Positions 18,248-28,523 of a stretch of DNA of 64,000 bases are shown in pieces. The notes beneath the pieces were generated by a model that saw only the letters and a list, made by a program, of their open reading frames with translations, had not been told where the DNA came from and ran no database searches. The stretch lies in the NCBI RefSeq assembly GCF_005876855.1, contig NZ_QLAE01000013.1, positions 43,270 to 107,269 of the forward strand. The letters are read 5' to 3'. The position numbers and the translations under genes were made by a program. Origin of the DNA: Stutzerimonas nosocomialis. GTDB lineage: Bacteria; Pseudomonadota; Gammaproteobacteria; Pseudomonadales; Pseudomonadaceae. The number at the start of each line of letters is the position of its first letter. Position 1 is the stretch's first letter.

Positions 18248-21067
18248 ATGCACCTTCGTAAGCTCACGGCGCTCTGCAGAAGTGACCGCGTGGCTGTCAT
18301 GATGCTCATCACGCTAATGCTGCTGTTACTGCTGGTCTTTAGCCTTGGGAAATCCCTGTTCTTTAATAGCATACCTATAGATGGGGCATTTCAGCACCTG
18401 AACCCGATGCGTCGTATCGCTGCGGGTGAGTTGCCTGGACAGGATTTTCATGTTTTCCATGGCTTAGCAATTTCGTACCTGCACTACCCACTGTATTTGC
18501 TGTTCGGTGAAACGTTATTCGCATCGGAAATGTCGCGTTATTTTCTTAATGGCTTAGCTGGCTATGCAGCGGTGTTGGCCCTGTTCGCCGGCTCCGAGCG
18601 CTGGCGGACCGCTCTGGTGCTGGCAGTGGCCTACGTAGTCTTGACCCGTCTGCTGGGACTTTTCTGGCTGACCGATCCTTTTGGCAATGCTTATTCGTCA
18701 CTGGCGGTGCGCACATTAGTACCAGCGCTGGCTTTTGGCTACCTGCTCTATGCGAACAGGCGAGGTATGCTGGAGTCACATTCGGTAACCCGTATTGTGA
18801 TGCCGCTGGCATTGGCCAGCGCAGCGGCAATGGTCGCGGCGACTGAGCAGGGGGCTGCCTTGTTCCTAGCATCCGCGGGCGGATTGCTGATCCTGCGAAT
18901 CGGCCATTCAAGTTTGCTGGTTTGTCTGCGCGACGTGCTGGTGCTAGTGGTGGCTTCCGTGCTGCTTTATTTGCTGCTGGTCTTTGTGGCTAGCGGCGGC
19001 ACACCGCTGGCAGCGCTGCGTTTCACTTGGCGCGATCTACCTTCCGACCAGTTCTGGTACTTCGGAGCCTATCCGAACATCTTCGCCCAGCGCTTCTCTG
19101 ATCTGTTTTTGGTGCCTGGTACTAGCCGGCCGTTAACAGTATTTTTCGTCGCAGGATTGGCAACCTTGTGGGCATTGGCGCGCCTGCCGTTGCTTGGTGT
19201 GCCCGTTGAACGGCGAGCCAACAAGATTTGGCTGATGGCGCTCGCATACGGCTACGTGACGCTCATTTCCAATTTAGGAATGGTGTCATCGCACTACAGC
19301 GAGGCATTGCTTCGCATTTCAAGTGCATTTCTGTTTCTATCGGTTTTTGCCGTTGTGCGTCAGCATATAGGTGTTGACCGCTGGCAAGCCTGGCGCGCCC
19401 CTTTTGCTTGGGTGTTGGTGTTAGTGGTAATGCTGTTCCCTGGCCGTTTTCAAGGGCTGGCTTGGGCAGGGGTAGATCTGTACCGAAACTATCGGGAGAC
19501 CGTTCTGCTACCTCGCCACTCCGGAGTGTTGCCGGTGGGGCGGGAATATCAAGGCTTGTTCGATGTGGCTGCGCGGATCATCCCCCCCGCGCCTCTTATG
19601 GGGGGCCGCCTAGATGCCGGGCCGCAACCAATTGCATCCACTGGCTACCTCCTAATAAGAGCGCCAGAGTCGGTGTTGGCTTCGTCGTTGCAACAGGGGG
19701 ATTCGATCACGGTGAACGGTGTGTCCGAGACGTTGGCACAGGTGGCACCATCTCATGTACTGATGACTTCCAAAAATGCGGCCGAGCGGTACGAATTCCG
19801 CTATGTCGGGCGCGGTGGTCGCGAGATCCGCTTGGCGCCAACACCCTACTATTCCGCTATCTCTGGTCTCTGGCGCAACGGCGTGGCTCTGCCTGACGAT
19901 AGGGGTGGATGTCTTATGGTGGAGCACAGCAGGAAGCTGCGCGGGGTGACGCGTCATCGAGTGGTACGCTTTGACGGAGAAGCGGAAGAGCGACAGGTCA
20001 CTTCCATACACGGCAACATCCTCTGCGTCTCTGGCGAGCGGCTAGAGCCCTATACCCATGGCTTCCCTGTTCGCTTCACGGTGGCGGCCGAAATGGCCTT
20101 CAGCTTGCCGTCGTTCGAGCTGGCGGATTACCAAGGCACGGCCCGAGCCCTGTATGAGATTGAGCAAAAATCCAATTCGGCGGTGCGGACGCATGATTAC
20201 TATGAGAGCTATCTTTGGGACCGTACCTATTCACAGTATAGTCATTCGCCTTTAGCCGCATACAAGCGTCAGGTGGCTCGCTGGGAAGGAGACCCTTGTG
20301 CTCCGGGGGAGCAGCCGACGCTATGGTCCACCTACACTGGATTCCTCGCCCTACAGGCGGAGGTGGTTAATCCGGCGCAAACCGACTACATCATCCATGC
20401 CTTAGGTAGCGATGCGCGCAAACGTTATGTCGAGCGATTCGCTCAGGTTCGCCCGACTTACGTGCACACCTTGCGTTCCTCGTATACCGCTTATGAACGA
20501 TGGTTGCAGACTACGACTTGGGAGTTCTATCAACTTCTGCTGGCCAACTATGAGGTGGTGGGGCGTACAGCCTACAGTCTTATCTGGCAACGCAAGCCTG
20601 TTAACGGGAGCATCGCCTGGTTTGAACGTCCCGGTGCTATTTGTAAGGCCAGTCATGCGGCTTGGCACGATGCGGACTATGTCTGGGAAGGCGAAATCGA
20701 AGTCCCACCAGGCGCCCAGGAAATCGATCTCTCGTCACTCGTCGAGCCTTTCGGTACGGCGCATCAAGTGGTGTTGCTAGAGGTAACTTACGCGCAGCAT
20801 GATCGCTACGAAGCAATACCTCTGTTGGGTAAGGCGGTGCGCTACGCATTAAAACCTATCGACACCGAAACGCCACTGCCGGTGGGATTGGCGCCTTACC
20901 ATAATCGAGTTGTGTTTCCGCTGGTAGTGCGTCCGGGGGGCCGGCCGCGGCTCTCGCCGGAGGCGTATGCCTTGCTGGGAGGGGCCTCGCTGGAAGTCTT
21001 GCAGATTCGCTATGCTCGGGTAAATCAGGACGTCAAATCGCACCTGACTTTATTGTTGGACCATTAA
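18248..21067 (+). CDS. Large GT-C-like polytopic membrane protein with C-terminal soluble domain
   Basis: 939 residues. Residues 1-430 hold about ten hydrophobic helices. The first outside loop contains Asp45 (IPIDGAFQH) and Asp66 (GQDFHVFHG), positioned like the catalytic/metal acidic residues of GT-C transferases that use polyprenyl-phosphate sugars. Residues from about 430 onward are mostly soluble, presumably periplasmic, and unlike any domain I recognise. The codons are noticeably AT-richer than those of chromosomal neighbours, with frequent TTA and ATA, so the gene looks foreign. It is five bases after the GT2 gene and three before the second GT-C gene, hence the same operon. It probably transfers the flipped sugar to a glycan acceptor; the substrate is unknown. 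Confidence 0.72.
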   Translation: MHLRKLTALCRSDRVAVMMLITLMLLLLLVFSLGKSLFFNSIPIDGAFQHLNPMRRIAAGELPGQDFHVFHGLAISYLHYPLYLLFGETLFASEMSRYFLNGLAGYAAVLALFAGSERWRTALVLAVAYVVLTRLLGLFWLTDPFGNAYSSLAVRTLVPALAFGYLLYANRRGMLESHSVTRIVMPLALASAAAMVAATEQGAALFLASAGGLLILRIGHSSLLVCLRDVLVLVVASVLLYLLLVFVASGGTPLAALRFTWRDLPSDQFWYFGAYPNIFAQRFSDLFLVPGTSRPLTVFFVAGLATLWALARLPLLGVPVERRANKIWLMALAYGYVTLISNLGMVSSHYSEALLRISSAFLFLSVFAVVRQHIGVDRWQAWRAPFAWVLVLVVMLFPGRFQGLAWAGVDLYRNYRETVLLPRHSGVLPVGREYQGLFDVAARIIPPAPLMGGRLDAGPQPIASTGYLLIRAPESVLASSLQQGDSITVNGVSETLAQVAPSHVLMTSKNAAERYEFRYVGRGGREIRLAPTPYYSAISGLWRNGVALPDDRGGCLMVEHSRKLRGVTRHRVVRFDGEAEERQVTSIHGNILCVSGERLEPYTHGFPVRFTVAAEMAFSLPSFELADYQGTARALYEIEQKSNSAVRTHDYYESYLWDRTYSQYSHSPLAAYKRQVARWEGDPCAPGEQPTLWSTYTGFLALQAEVVNPAQTDYIIHALGSDARKRYVERFAQVRPTYVHTLRSSYTAYERWLQTTTWEFYQLLLANYEVVGRTAYSLIWQRKPVNGSIAWFERPGAICKASHAAWHDADYVWEGEIEVPPGAQEIDLSSLVEPFGTAHQVVLLEVTYAQHDRYEAIPLLGKAVRYALKPIDTETPLPVGLAPYHNRVVFPLVVRPGGRPRLSPEAYALLGGASLEVLQIRYARVNQDVKSHLTLLLDH

Positions 21068-21070
21068 TAA

Positions 21071-22681
21071 ATGGTGTCCCGGTTGTTATGGGCTGCGGGG
21101 CTGTATTTGCTGGGTACATCTTATCTAGCGCTGTTGCCGCCTTGGGAAGGCTACGACGAAATCGCACACTACGCCTACGCGCAGCAGCTAGGTAGCACTG
21201 GGACGGCTCCAAGCCTAAAGCAGGGGCGGCTTTCCCGAGACGTGGAAGCCTACTTGAATTCTGCGCCAGGGCCGTATAGCACGACGCCGCCTTTCGACCA
21301 CAACGGCGGGCTGACCTATCGACAGTGGTTCGATGGGCCGAACGGCCGGGACCTCCCTCACTCCACACCCGTCGAGCCTCGTCGCTTCGAGGCGGGGGAG
21401 CGAGACAATTGGCAGGCTCAACATCCCTGGGGGTATTACCTGTTGCTGGCCCCTCTCGTCGAGGCGACGGCGGGTCTCTCATGGGCCGCGCAGCTCTTCG
21501 GACTGAGGTTGTTCTCTTGGAGCCTCGCCTTCGTCGGGTTCGTGATCTCGCTGATGGCCACGGAGCGCGCCGTACAGCGTTTTTTTCCAGACTCCGTACA
21601 TGGATTCCAGTGGTTTTCACTGGCCTGGCCGCTAGTGTTTCCCGGCTTCTTTCCCGAATTTGCACGGATCGGCAACGATTCGCTGGTAGTGCTGATCCTG
21701 TCGCTGGTCTGGGCACTGGCGGTGCGGCGAGTGAGCGCGCCGGTCGCCTGGCCGTGGTATCTGGCGATGGGGCTGCTACTCGGTCTGGGTGGGCTGGTAA
21801 AAGTGACCTTCCTACCGCTATCCCTGGCTCTGTTGGCTTGGCTACTGTGGCTGGCCCTTCGCGCAGGGCCAATCGACCGGCGCCGGCAGCTGTATGGTGC
21901 GCTGCTCGCCAGCGGGCTCTTCGTTGCTTGCACTGGCTCCTGGTATCTAAACAACATGTTGGAGCGGGGCTCGCTGACCGGACTGGTCGAGTTGACCGAC
22001 ACGCCTTCTTGGACAGCCGCTCTCGGCCATCCCTTCGAGGTCTTAAAGGGAGTACTGGGCATCGCTCTGACTTTCGTCTGGGGCAGTTCGACATCCAGTG
22101 CGTACCCGCCGGTGTTCCTGGTGTTGCCACTCGTGGCGCCACTGGTGCTGTGCCTGCTCGGCTCGGTCCGGCTGTTCGCTTCGCCGTACCATGAGCTTCC
22201 GATGCTGGCCTGGCTGATGTTTGGGGCAGTCACCGGCGGGTTGGTCTACTATCTGCTGGTGCGGATCGCCGCGACGGGAGTGGGGGCTGGCGCTCCTGGC
22301 TGGTATTTGCACACCCTGATAGCGCCTCTGAGCCTGCTGTTTGGTGCAGGCTGGAGCGCGCTCAGGGCCTGGCTGCCGTGGGCGAGCCGTTGGCTCGGTC
22401 GTGTCTGGTTATTATATGCCGCCGGGTTTGCGGCGCTGCTGGCCTGGCTGCAGGCTGCGCTGTTCACTGGGTGCGCCGTAAAGACCGCGACGAGTCGGAT
22501 CTATACCTTCGACAGCGGCGCCTGTCTGTTCGATCTGGCGACGCTGCATGCCCGGCTCGCCCTACTGACCTATCCCAGCGCCGGCTATGCCGTCCTGCTG
22601 CTGGCCGCAGTGGTCCTGCTTGTGGCGTTCCTGAAACGCGACGTCCCCGCCGCTGCGAAAGGCAAGCATGATCCTGCGTAA
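21071..22681 (+). CDS. GT-C-type membrane glycosyltransferase-like protein
   Basis: A 536-residue protein with about eleven membrane helices. LPPWEGYDEIAHYAYAQQL spans the end of the first helix and the first outside loop, where Asp29-Glu30 and His33 match the DE-type acidic motif of GT39/GT83-like transferases and of DUF2142-type proteins. A long polar loop (residues about 45-120, rich in Pro, Asp and Arg) follows. It should use a polyprenyl-phosphate-linked sugar on the periplasmic side. It overlaps the downstream flippase gene by 14 bases and lies three bases after the other large membrane gene. An O-antigen polymerase role (Wzy) is an alternative, since no separate wzy is visible in the operon. 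Confidence 0.74.
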   Translation: MVSRLLWAAGLYLLGTSYLALLPPWEGYDEIAHYAYAQQLGSTGTAPSLKQGRLSRDVEAYLNSAPGPYSTTPPFDHNGGLTYRQWFDGPNGRDLPHSTPVEPRRFEAGERDNWQAQHPWGYYLLLAPLVEATAGLSWAAQLFGLRLFSWSLAFVGFVISLMATERAVQRFFPDSVHGFQWFSLAWPLVFPGFFPEFARIGNDSLVVLILSLVWALAVRRVSAPVAWPWYLAMGLLLGLGGLVKVTFLPLSLALLAWLLWLALRAGPIDRRRQLYGALLASGLFVACTGSWYLNNMLERGSLTGLVELTDTPSWTAALGHPFEVLKGVLGIALTFVWGSSTSSAYPPVFLVLPLVAPLVLCLLGSVRLFASPYHELPMLAWLMFGAVTGGLVYYLLVRIAATGVGAGAPGWYLHTLIAPLSLLFGAGWSALRAWLPWASRWLGRVWLLYAAGFAALLAWLQAALFTGCAVKTATSRIYTFDSGACLFDLATLHARLALLTYPSAGYAVLLLAAVVLLVAFLKRDVPAAAKGKHDPA

Positions 22682-24101
22682 CAGCCTGCTGAGCATCCTG
22701 TCGCTGGCGGTCCCGCTGCTTGTGGGGCTGTTCAGCGTGCCGCCGATCATTGAGGCGCTTGGGACCGAGCGCTTCGGCGCACTGACCCTGGCGTGGGCGA
22801 TCACCGGCTATGTCAGCGTCTTCGACCTGGGTATCAGCCGGGCACTGACCAAGCGTGTAGCGGAGCTCGGCGGTCGCCTGACGCGGATACGCTCCATCGT
22901 CCGGCTAGGGCTAGTGCTGCTATTCGTGCTGGGTGCATTGCTGGCAGGGCTTATCGTGCTGTTGGCGTCGCTGCTAGATCGTCAGGGGTTCGGGCTAGGG
23001 GCGGATGAATATGCCCGCAGCCTACTGCTGATCGCGGTCAGCGTGCCCGTCGTCATCCTGGGGAGTGGCCTGCGGGGTGCCCTGGAGGGCATGCACCGTT
23101 TCGGTATTGTTTCCCTGGGCCGGCTGCTGTTCGGTCTGACCACCTTTGGCGGACCGCTGCTGGTACTCGACACCTCCCCCCGGCTCGACACGATCTTGGC
23201 GATCATGCTGCTGGGGCGCCTGGCCGGTAGTCTGATTATGGTCTGGGCTTGCCGCCAATACCTAGCCAAGGGGGACCTGAGCCTACGCAAGTATCGCGTT
23301 GAGGTCGGGCGTATGCTTCGTTTTGGCGGCTGGCTAACCGTGTCGAACCTGGTCAGCGCCCTGATGCTCTATATGGATCGCTTCCTTATCGCCTCCAGTC
23401 CACATGCGTCTTTCCTGGCCTATTACACGACACCCTACGAATTCGTCACTAAGCTGTTCATTCTGCCGTCTGCGCTGAGCGGGGTACTGTTCCCATACAT
23501 GAGTCGCAACGCGCAGGAGGGGACCTCCAGTGTGCGCCTGCTGTTCTTGGGCAGTGGCTCGGTGTTGTTGCTCGTTACGCCGGTAGTGGCAGCGCTTGTA
23601 CTGTTTGCCGAGCCGCTGCTGGGCTTCTGGATCAACCCCTCTTTTGCCGAGCATGCCGCGCCGGTGCTTCGCATCCTGGCTGCTGGCGTGCTGCTAAACA
23701 GCCTGGCGCAGATCTTTCAGACCTGCCTGCTCAGCCACGGAAAGGCCCGCTGGATGGCCAAGCTGCACATGCTCGAATGCCTGCTTTACCTGCCGGTCCT
23801 GTTCATTGCCCTGCAGCGCTTCGGTATCCTCGGTGCGGCCTGGGCGTGGACTCTGCGGGTGACGGCGGACGCGTTGCTCATGGCCTGGAAGTTGAACGCG
23901 TTGCAACCGACTCCTCGTCACCCTTGCTGGGCGCTAGTCGTCGCGGCGTTGGCAGTGTTTCCCCTGCTGCCGTTGCCGCCCATCGGGCTTGCATTGATGG
24001 CGTCATTGTGGGGGCTGTCAGTCGCAGGGTCTGTCCTGGCCGGCGGCGGTCTGCTCTATTGGTCCATGCATCGGTCTCGTATCACCGCGTCACATGACTG
24101 A
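22668..24101 (+). CDS. Wzx-type polysaccharide flippase (MATE/MOP superfamily)
   Basis: A 477-residue polytopic membrane protein with about twelve to fourteen helices, matching Wzx/RfbX O-unit flippases of the polysaccharide transport family. It opens with the typical IL-N-S-LS-I helix, has SVFDLGISRALTKRVAE in the first cytoplasmic loop region, and FGGWLTVSNLVSALMLYMDRFLI at the start of the second half, a well-conserved stretch in this family. It moves undecaprenyl-diphosphate-linked oligosaccharides across the inner membrane. Its start lies within the preceding GT-C gene, so translation is coupled. With no other flippase of this class in the window, it probably serves the island's glycan. 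Confidence 0.88.
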   Translation: MILRNSLLSILSLAVPLLVGLFSVPPIIEALGTERFGALTLAWAITGYVSVFDLGISRALTKRVAELGGRLTRIRSIVRLGLVLLFVLGALLAGLIVLLASLLDRQGFGLGADEYARSLLLIAVSVPVVILGSGLRGALEGMHRFGIVSLGRLLFGLTTFGGPLLVLDTSPRLDTILAIMLLGRLAGSLIMVWACRQYLAKGDLSLRKYRVEVGRMLRFGGWLTVSNLVSALMLYMDRFLIASSPHASFLAYYTTPYEFVTKLFILPSALSGVLFPYMSRNAQEGTSSVRLLFLGSGSVLLLVTPVVAALVLFAEPLLGFWINPSFAEHAAPVLRILAAGVLLNSLAQIFQTCLLSHGKARWMAKLHMLECLLYLPVLFIALQRFGILGAAWAWTLRVTADALLMAWKLNALQPTPRHPCWALVVAALAVFPLLPLPPIGLALMASLWGLSVAGSVLAGGGLLYWSMHRSRITASHD

Positions 24102-24174
24102 GCGGAGGTGCCGAGGCCGAACGTTGTCAGACAACAGCGATTCACGGAAACGGTCTGAACGGAAGTGAAGCGAG

Positions 24175-25116
24175 ATGCGAATTTTGCTGACTGGTAGTAA
24201 CGGCTTCGTTGGGTCGGCCTTGGCGCAAGTGCTGGCCGACCGGCCCTTGGGCGAACTGGTGATGCCCGTGCGTTCTGCAGTCGAAGGTCGGCCGATGATC
24301 GACGAGATTGGCGCCACCACTGACTGGTCGGCATTACTGGATGGCGTGGGTGTGGTGGTTCACTGCGCGGCGCGCGTACATGTGATGCGCGAGACCGAGG
24401 CCGATCCGCTCACCGCTTTCCGCGCCGTGAATGTTCAGGGCACGCTGCGGCTAGCCGAGTCAGCCGCCGCCGCTGGGGTGCGGCGATTCATCTTCCTTAG
24501 CTCGGTGAAGGTCCATGGAGAGTCGAGCGGCGAGCGTCCTTTCCTGGCGACCGACCCACCGGCGCCTGCCGACTCATACGGATTGTCCAAGCTGGAGGCC
24601 GAGGAGGGCCTGCGTGAGCTGTCCGCCCGCACAGGCATGGGATTGGTGATTATTCGTCCACCGCTGGTGTACGGGCCGGGCGTCAAGGGGAACTTCCTCA
24701 GCATGACGCGCTGGCTAGCGCGTGGCGTCCCGTTGCCGCTGGGTGCCGTTCACAACCGGCGCAGCCTGGTAGCACTGGACAACTTGGTGGATCTGATCTG
24801 GACCTGTATCGCGCATCCGCAGGCGACGGGGCAGATTTTTCTTGTAAGCGATGGCGAGGACCTTTCCACCAGCGAGCTGCTACGGCGTCTCGGCCGGGCC
24901 CTGGGGCGCCCGGCCCGCCTGCTGCCGGTGCCCGCCAGGCTGCTGGAAGCCGGCGCTGGGCTGCTGGGGCGGCGCAGTGTGGTGCAGCGACTGTGCGGCT
25001 CGCTGCAGGTCGATGTGAGTGAGACCTGCGATCTGCTCGGCTGGGAACCGCCTGTCAGAGTGGACGAAGCCTTGAGGCAGGTGGCTCAGGATTATCTGCA
25101 GCAAGTGCGTGCGTGA
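24175..25116 (+). CDS. NAD-dependent nucleotide-sugar dehydratase/reductase, WbpV-like
   Basis: A 313-residue extended SDR. GSNGFVG at 7-13 is the cofactor site, FLSSVKVHG gives the catalytic Ser109/Ser110 region, and Tyr135-x-x-x-Lys139 (YGLSK) completes the triad. It most resembles the WbpV/WbjF group that reduces UDP-4-keto sugars on the way to N-acetylquinovosamine in Pseudomonas O-antigens. In those clusters the next gene usually encodes the initiating transferase WbpL; here the operon ends and the thiC-end repeat follows 160 bases later. A 73-base gap separates it from the flippase gene. The UDP-sugar role is inferred by resemblance; UDP-glucose 4-epimerase activity is an alternative. 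Confidence 0.75.
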   Translation: MRILLTGSNGFVGSALAQVLADRPLGELVMPVRSAVEGRPMIDEIGATTDWSALLDGVGVVVHCAARVHVMRETEADPLTAFRAVNVQGTLRLAESAAAAGVRRFIFLSSVKVHGESSGERPFLATDPPAPADSYGLSKLEAEEGLRELSARTGMGLVIIRPPLVYGPGVKGNFLSMTRWLARGVPLPLGAVHNRRSLVALDNLVDLIWTCIAHPQATGQIFLVSDGEDLSTSELLRRLGRALGRPARLLPVPARLLEAGAGLLGRRSVVQRLCGSLQVDVSETCDLLGWEPPVRVDEALRQVAQDYLQQVRA

Positions 25117-25276
25117 TGCTCTGATTGTTAATCGCGCCATTCGTTGCATTTCTCTATTTCTCCGGCGTTACAGCCGCTGCGAGCCTGCAGGTAGCGAGAA
25201 GTCTCGAGCCTTATCCGTTGCGCATAGGGCGTCGTGGCTGCGGTTGTGCCTGCCTATCGTGCTAGTTGTACTGACC

Positions 25277-25301
25277 GTTCGGTGATCTACCGGCAGGTGT
25301 G
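25277..25301 (+). pseudogene. Remnant of a thiC 3' end (right copy of the direct repeat)
   Basis: Bases 25277-25298 are identical to 11191-11212 and, in thiC frame, encode S-V-I-Y-R-Q followed by V and TGA (stop at 25299-25301). No further thiC homology lies upstream, so this is a 22-base scar rather than a gene copy. It most simply marks where thiC joined its downstream neighbour before the glycan genes arrived. Confidence 0.85.
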
Positions 25302-25396
25302 ACCAGCGTCCCGAGGAACCCATCCCGATGCCCCGTCCAGCGTGACGGCCGTGGCGTGAAGGCCTCTGGGACGCGGTCGCGTGGGCGGCGGATATC

Positions 25397-25435
25397 AAAA
25401 AAGGCGCGTGGCGGTGAAAACTTCTGCGCGCCTTT
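25397..25435. terminator. GC-rich hairpin with A/T flanks, possible terminator
   Basis: GGCGCG (25403-25408) pairs with CGCGCC (25427-25432) across an 18-base loop, extended by AAA/TTT. Six A precede the stem, giving a T6 tail on the minus strand, whereas the plus strand has only TTT. It may have been the terminator after thiC before the island inserted, or a weak terminator read from either side. Confidence 0.4.
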
Positions 25436-25555
25436 CAGGTCCGATCAACGTCCGACGGGATACGTCGTTCCGAGCAAGCTTCACGCGATGAGTATTGCCG
25501 GCAGTACAGAGCGCCTGATCTCGGTGTTCGTACCGTGGACGTCGATTACTGATAG

Positions 25556-26625
<1,070 letters not shown>

Positions 26626-26626
<1 letters not shown>

Positions 26627-27522
26627 TGGCGGACTCCGCCAAGCGGGCGTTGATCACCGGCGTGCATGGATTCACCGGCCGCTACATGGCGGCCGAGCTG
26701 GCTGCCCATGGCTATGAGGTCATCGGGCTGGGCAGCCGGCCCGGGAGCGAGCCTGGTTACTTCCAGGCCGACCTCACCGATGCCGCCGCGCTGCGCGAGC
26801 TGATGAAGGAACTGCAGCCCCAGGTGGTGGTGCACCTCGCGGCCCTGGCGTTCGTCGGTCACGGCGACGCCAACGGTTTCTACGAGGTCAACCTGATCGG
26901 GACGCGCAATCTGCTGGAGGCGCTCGCCGCGGCGAGCACACCGCCGGAATGCGTGCTCCTGGCCAGTAGCGCCAACGTCTACGGCAATGCGTCCGAAGGC
27001 ATGCTCAGCGAAACCACGGCGCCGGCGCCGGCCAACGACTACGCGGTGAGCAAGCTGTCGATGGAATACATGGCCAGGCTGTGGATGTCGCGGCTGCCGA
27101 TCGTGATCGCGCGGCCCTTCAACTACACCGGCGTGGGGCAGGCGGAGAATTTCCTGCTGCCCAAGATCGTTTCCCATTTTCGTCGTCGGGCTCCGACGAT
27201 GGAGTTGGGCAATCTCGACGTCTGGCGCGACTTCAGCGACGTGCGCGCCGTGGTGCGGGCCTATCGCGGGTTGCTCGAAACCAGGCCGTTGGGGCAGACG
27301 GTCAACGTCAGCTCCGGGCGTACGCATTCGCTTCGCGAAGTGGTATCGATGTGCCAGGCGATTACCGGGCACGAGATCCGCATCGAGGTGAATCCGGCGT
27401 TCGTGCGCGACAACGAGGTGAAGACCCTCAGTGGCGATGCCTCGCGGTTGCGCGCGCTGCTCGGCGAATGGGATACGCCGCCGCTCGAAGAGACCCTGCG
27501 CTGGATGCTTGCCGCCGACTGA
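26626..27522 (+). CDS. rmd: GDP-6-deoxy-4-keto-D-mannose reductase (Rmd-like)
   Basis: A 298-residue SDR with GVHGFTG at residues 12-18, catalytic Ser in LLASSANVYG (112-119 region) and Tyr139-x-x-x-Lys143 (YAVSK). It reduces the 4-keto product of Gmd, giving GDP-D-rhamnose if it acts like Rmd of P. aeruginosa. The closely related talose-forming reductases cannot be separated by eye. Its ATG overlaps the gmd stop (TGATG), so the two are co-translated. A strong terminator at 27548-27578 ends the operon. In P. aeruginosa the order is rmd-gmd inside the A-band cluster; here the order is reversed and no A-band transporter or transferase genes follow. Confidence 0.88.
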
Positions 27523-27547
27523 ACGGCACGCTTTGCAGATTGCCGCG

Positions 27548-27578
27548 AATCGGCTGCGCCAGAGCGCAGCCGATTTTT
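27548..27578. terminator. Strong intrinsic terminator after rmd
   Basis: A 12-bp perfect stem (27548-27559 with 27564-27575) with a CAGA loop runs into TTTTT at 27574-27578. It also lies at the 3' end of the convergent lipoprotein gene (ends 27581). Confidence 0.88.
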
Positions 27579-27580
27579 CG

Positions 27581-28327
27581 TCAGTGCAGGTACTCCGGGC
27601 GCAGGATGCCCTTGAGATCGGCGAGGGGAATCTCCAGTTCAGGATGACCGCTGGAGTAGGGCGCGATGCTGTACACGTCGTACTTGAGCAGGATGCGGTC
27701 GTTCAGCAGGGCGACATGCGGGGTCGGCTGGAAGGGCCAGTGTTCGAGGAAGTCGGCGTCGCGGGCGTGCTCGTTTTCTTCCAGCCAGCGCCAATGGGCC
27801 TTTTCGGCGTGCCGCCAGAAGTCGGTGCTGGCGCCGGGCTCGAGCAGATCACTGAGCACCAGCTCGCGGTCCTGTTCGAGGTCGTAGTTGATGAAGCCGC
27901 GCCCGGGCATGCCATGGGCGCCTCCTTCGAACAGGTAGCTGGACAGCTCGATCACCAGGATCGAGCCGTGCTGCTCGCGCACCTTGGCCTGCAGATAGCT
28001 GGCCCAGCCAGGGGCGGCTTCCTGCAGGAAGCGCTGCCGGTAGGCATCGAGCGTGGGCGGGATCTGGTCGTCCGGGCGCGAACGGGTCATGGCGCGCAGG
28101 CGTGCGTCGATCAGCTGGTTCAATGCCGGTTCGTCGGCGAACTGCAGCGTATCGACGTTCACTAGGGGACAATTGTCGGCGGTGCAGCCTTGCGGCCTTT
28201 GTTCGGAGAGGACCTGTCGAACCTGTACCTGCGGTTGCCGTGTGTCGGGAGCCTGGCTCTGGCAGGCGCCGAGCAGCAGGACAAGTCCCGACAGAGCGAG
28301 GGCTCTGCATGTGAACGGTGATGTCAT
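27581..28327 (-). CDS. Lipoprotein of the DUF3298/RsiV family
   Basis: A 248-residue predicted lipoprotein. The N-terminal signal ends in the lipobox LLGAC, so Cys22 would be lipidated and the protein held in the inner or outer membrane facing the periplasm. The body contains SSYLFEGGAHGMPG, the GGAHG motif characteristic of the DUF3298/RsiV-PdaC group, followed by FINYDL and LSDLLEPG. Members bind glycan or lysozyme-like ligands in some bacteria, but its role in Pseudomonas is unknown. The start ATG at 28327 gives MTSPFTCRALALSG. It is convergent with rmd and divergent from nudF with a 196-base spacer. I recall a similar gene next to nudF in P. aeruginosa. Confidence 0.82.
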   Translation of the reverse strand: MTSPFTCRALALSGLVLLLGACQSQAPDTRQPQVQVRQVLSEQRPQGCTADNCPLVNVDTLQFADEPALNQLIDARLRAMTRSRPDDQIPPTLDAYRQRFLQEAAPGWASYLQAKVREQHGSILVIELSSYLFEGGAHGMPGRGFINYDLEQDRELVLSDLLEPGASTDFWRHAEKAHWRWLEENEHARDADFLEHWPFQPTPHVALLNDRILLKYDVYSIAPYSSGHPELEIPLADLKGILRPEYLH

Positions 28328-28523
28328 CGTGATGTGAAAGCTCCTGTATGGGTGCCGATTCGAACCTGTCGAGGGCGTGAAGTTCGCTGTGTCGCGCGGG
28401 TCGGTGCGTACCGCGGGGACAAAGGGTGTTTAGGGCTGCAGCTGGCGCACAGGCGCGCTAGGATGAGCTCAACAGGCTTGAGTGCCGCTATCGGCCGACC
28501 ATCTACCAGAAATGCGAGAACCC

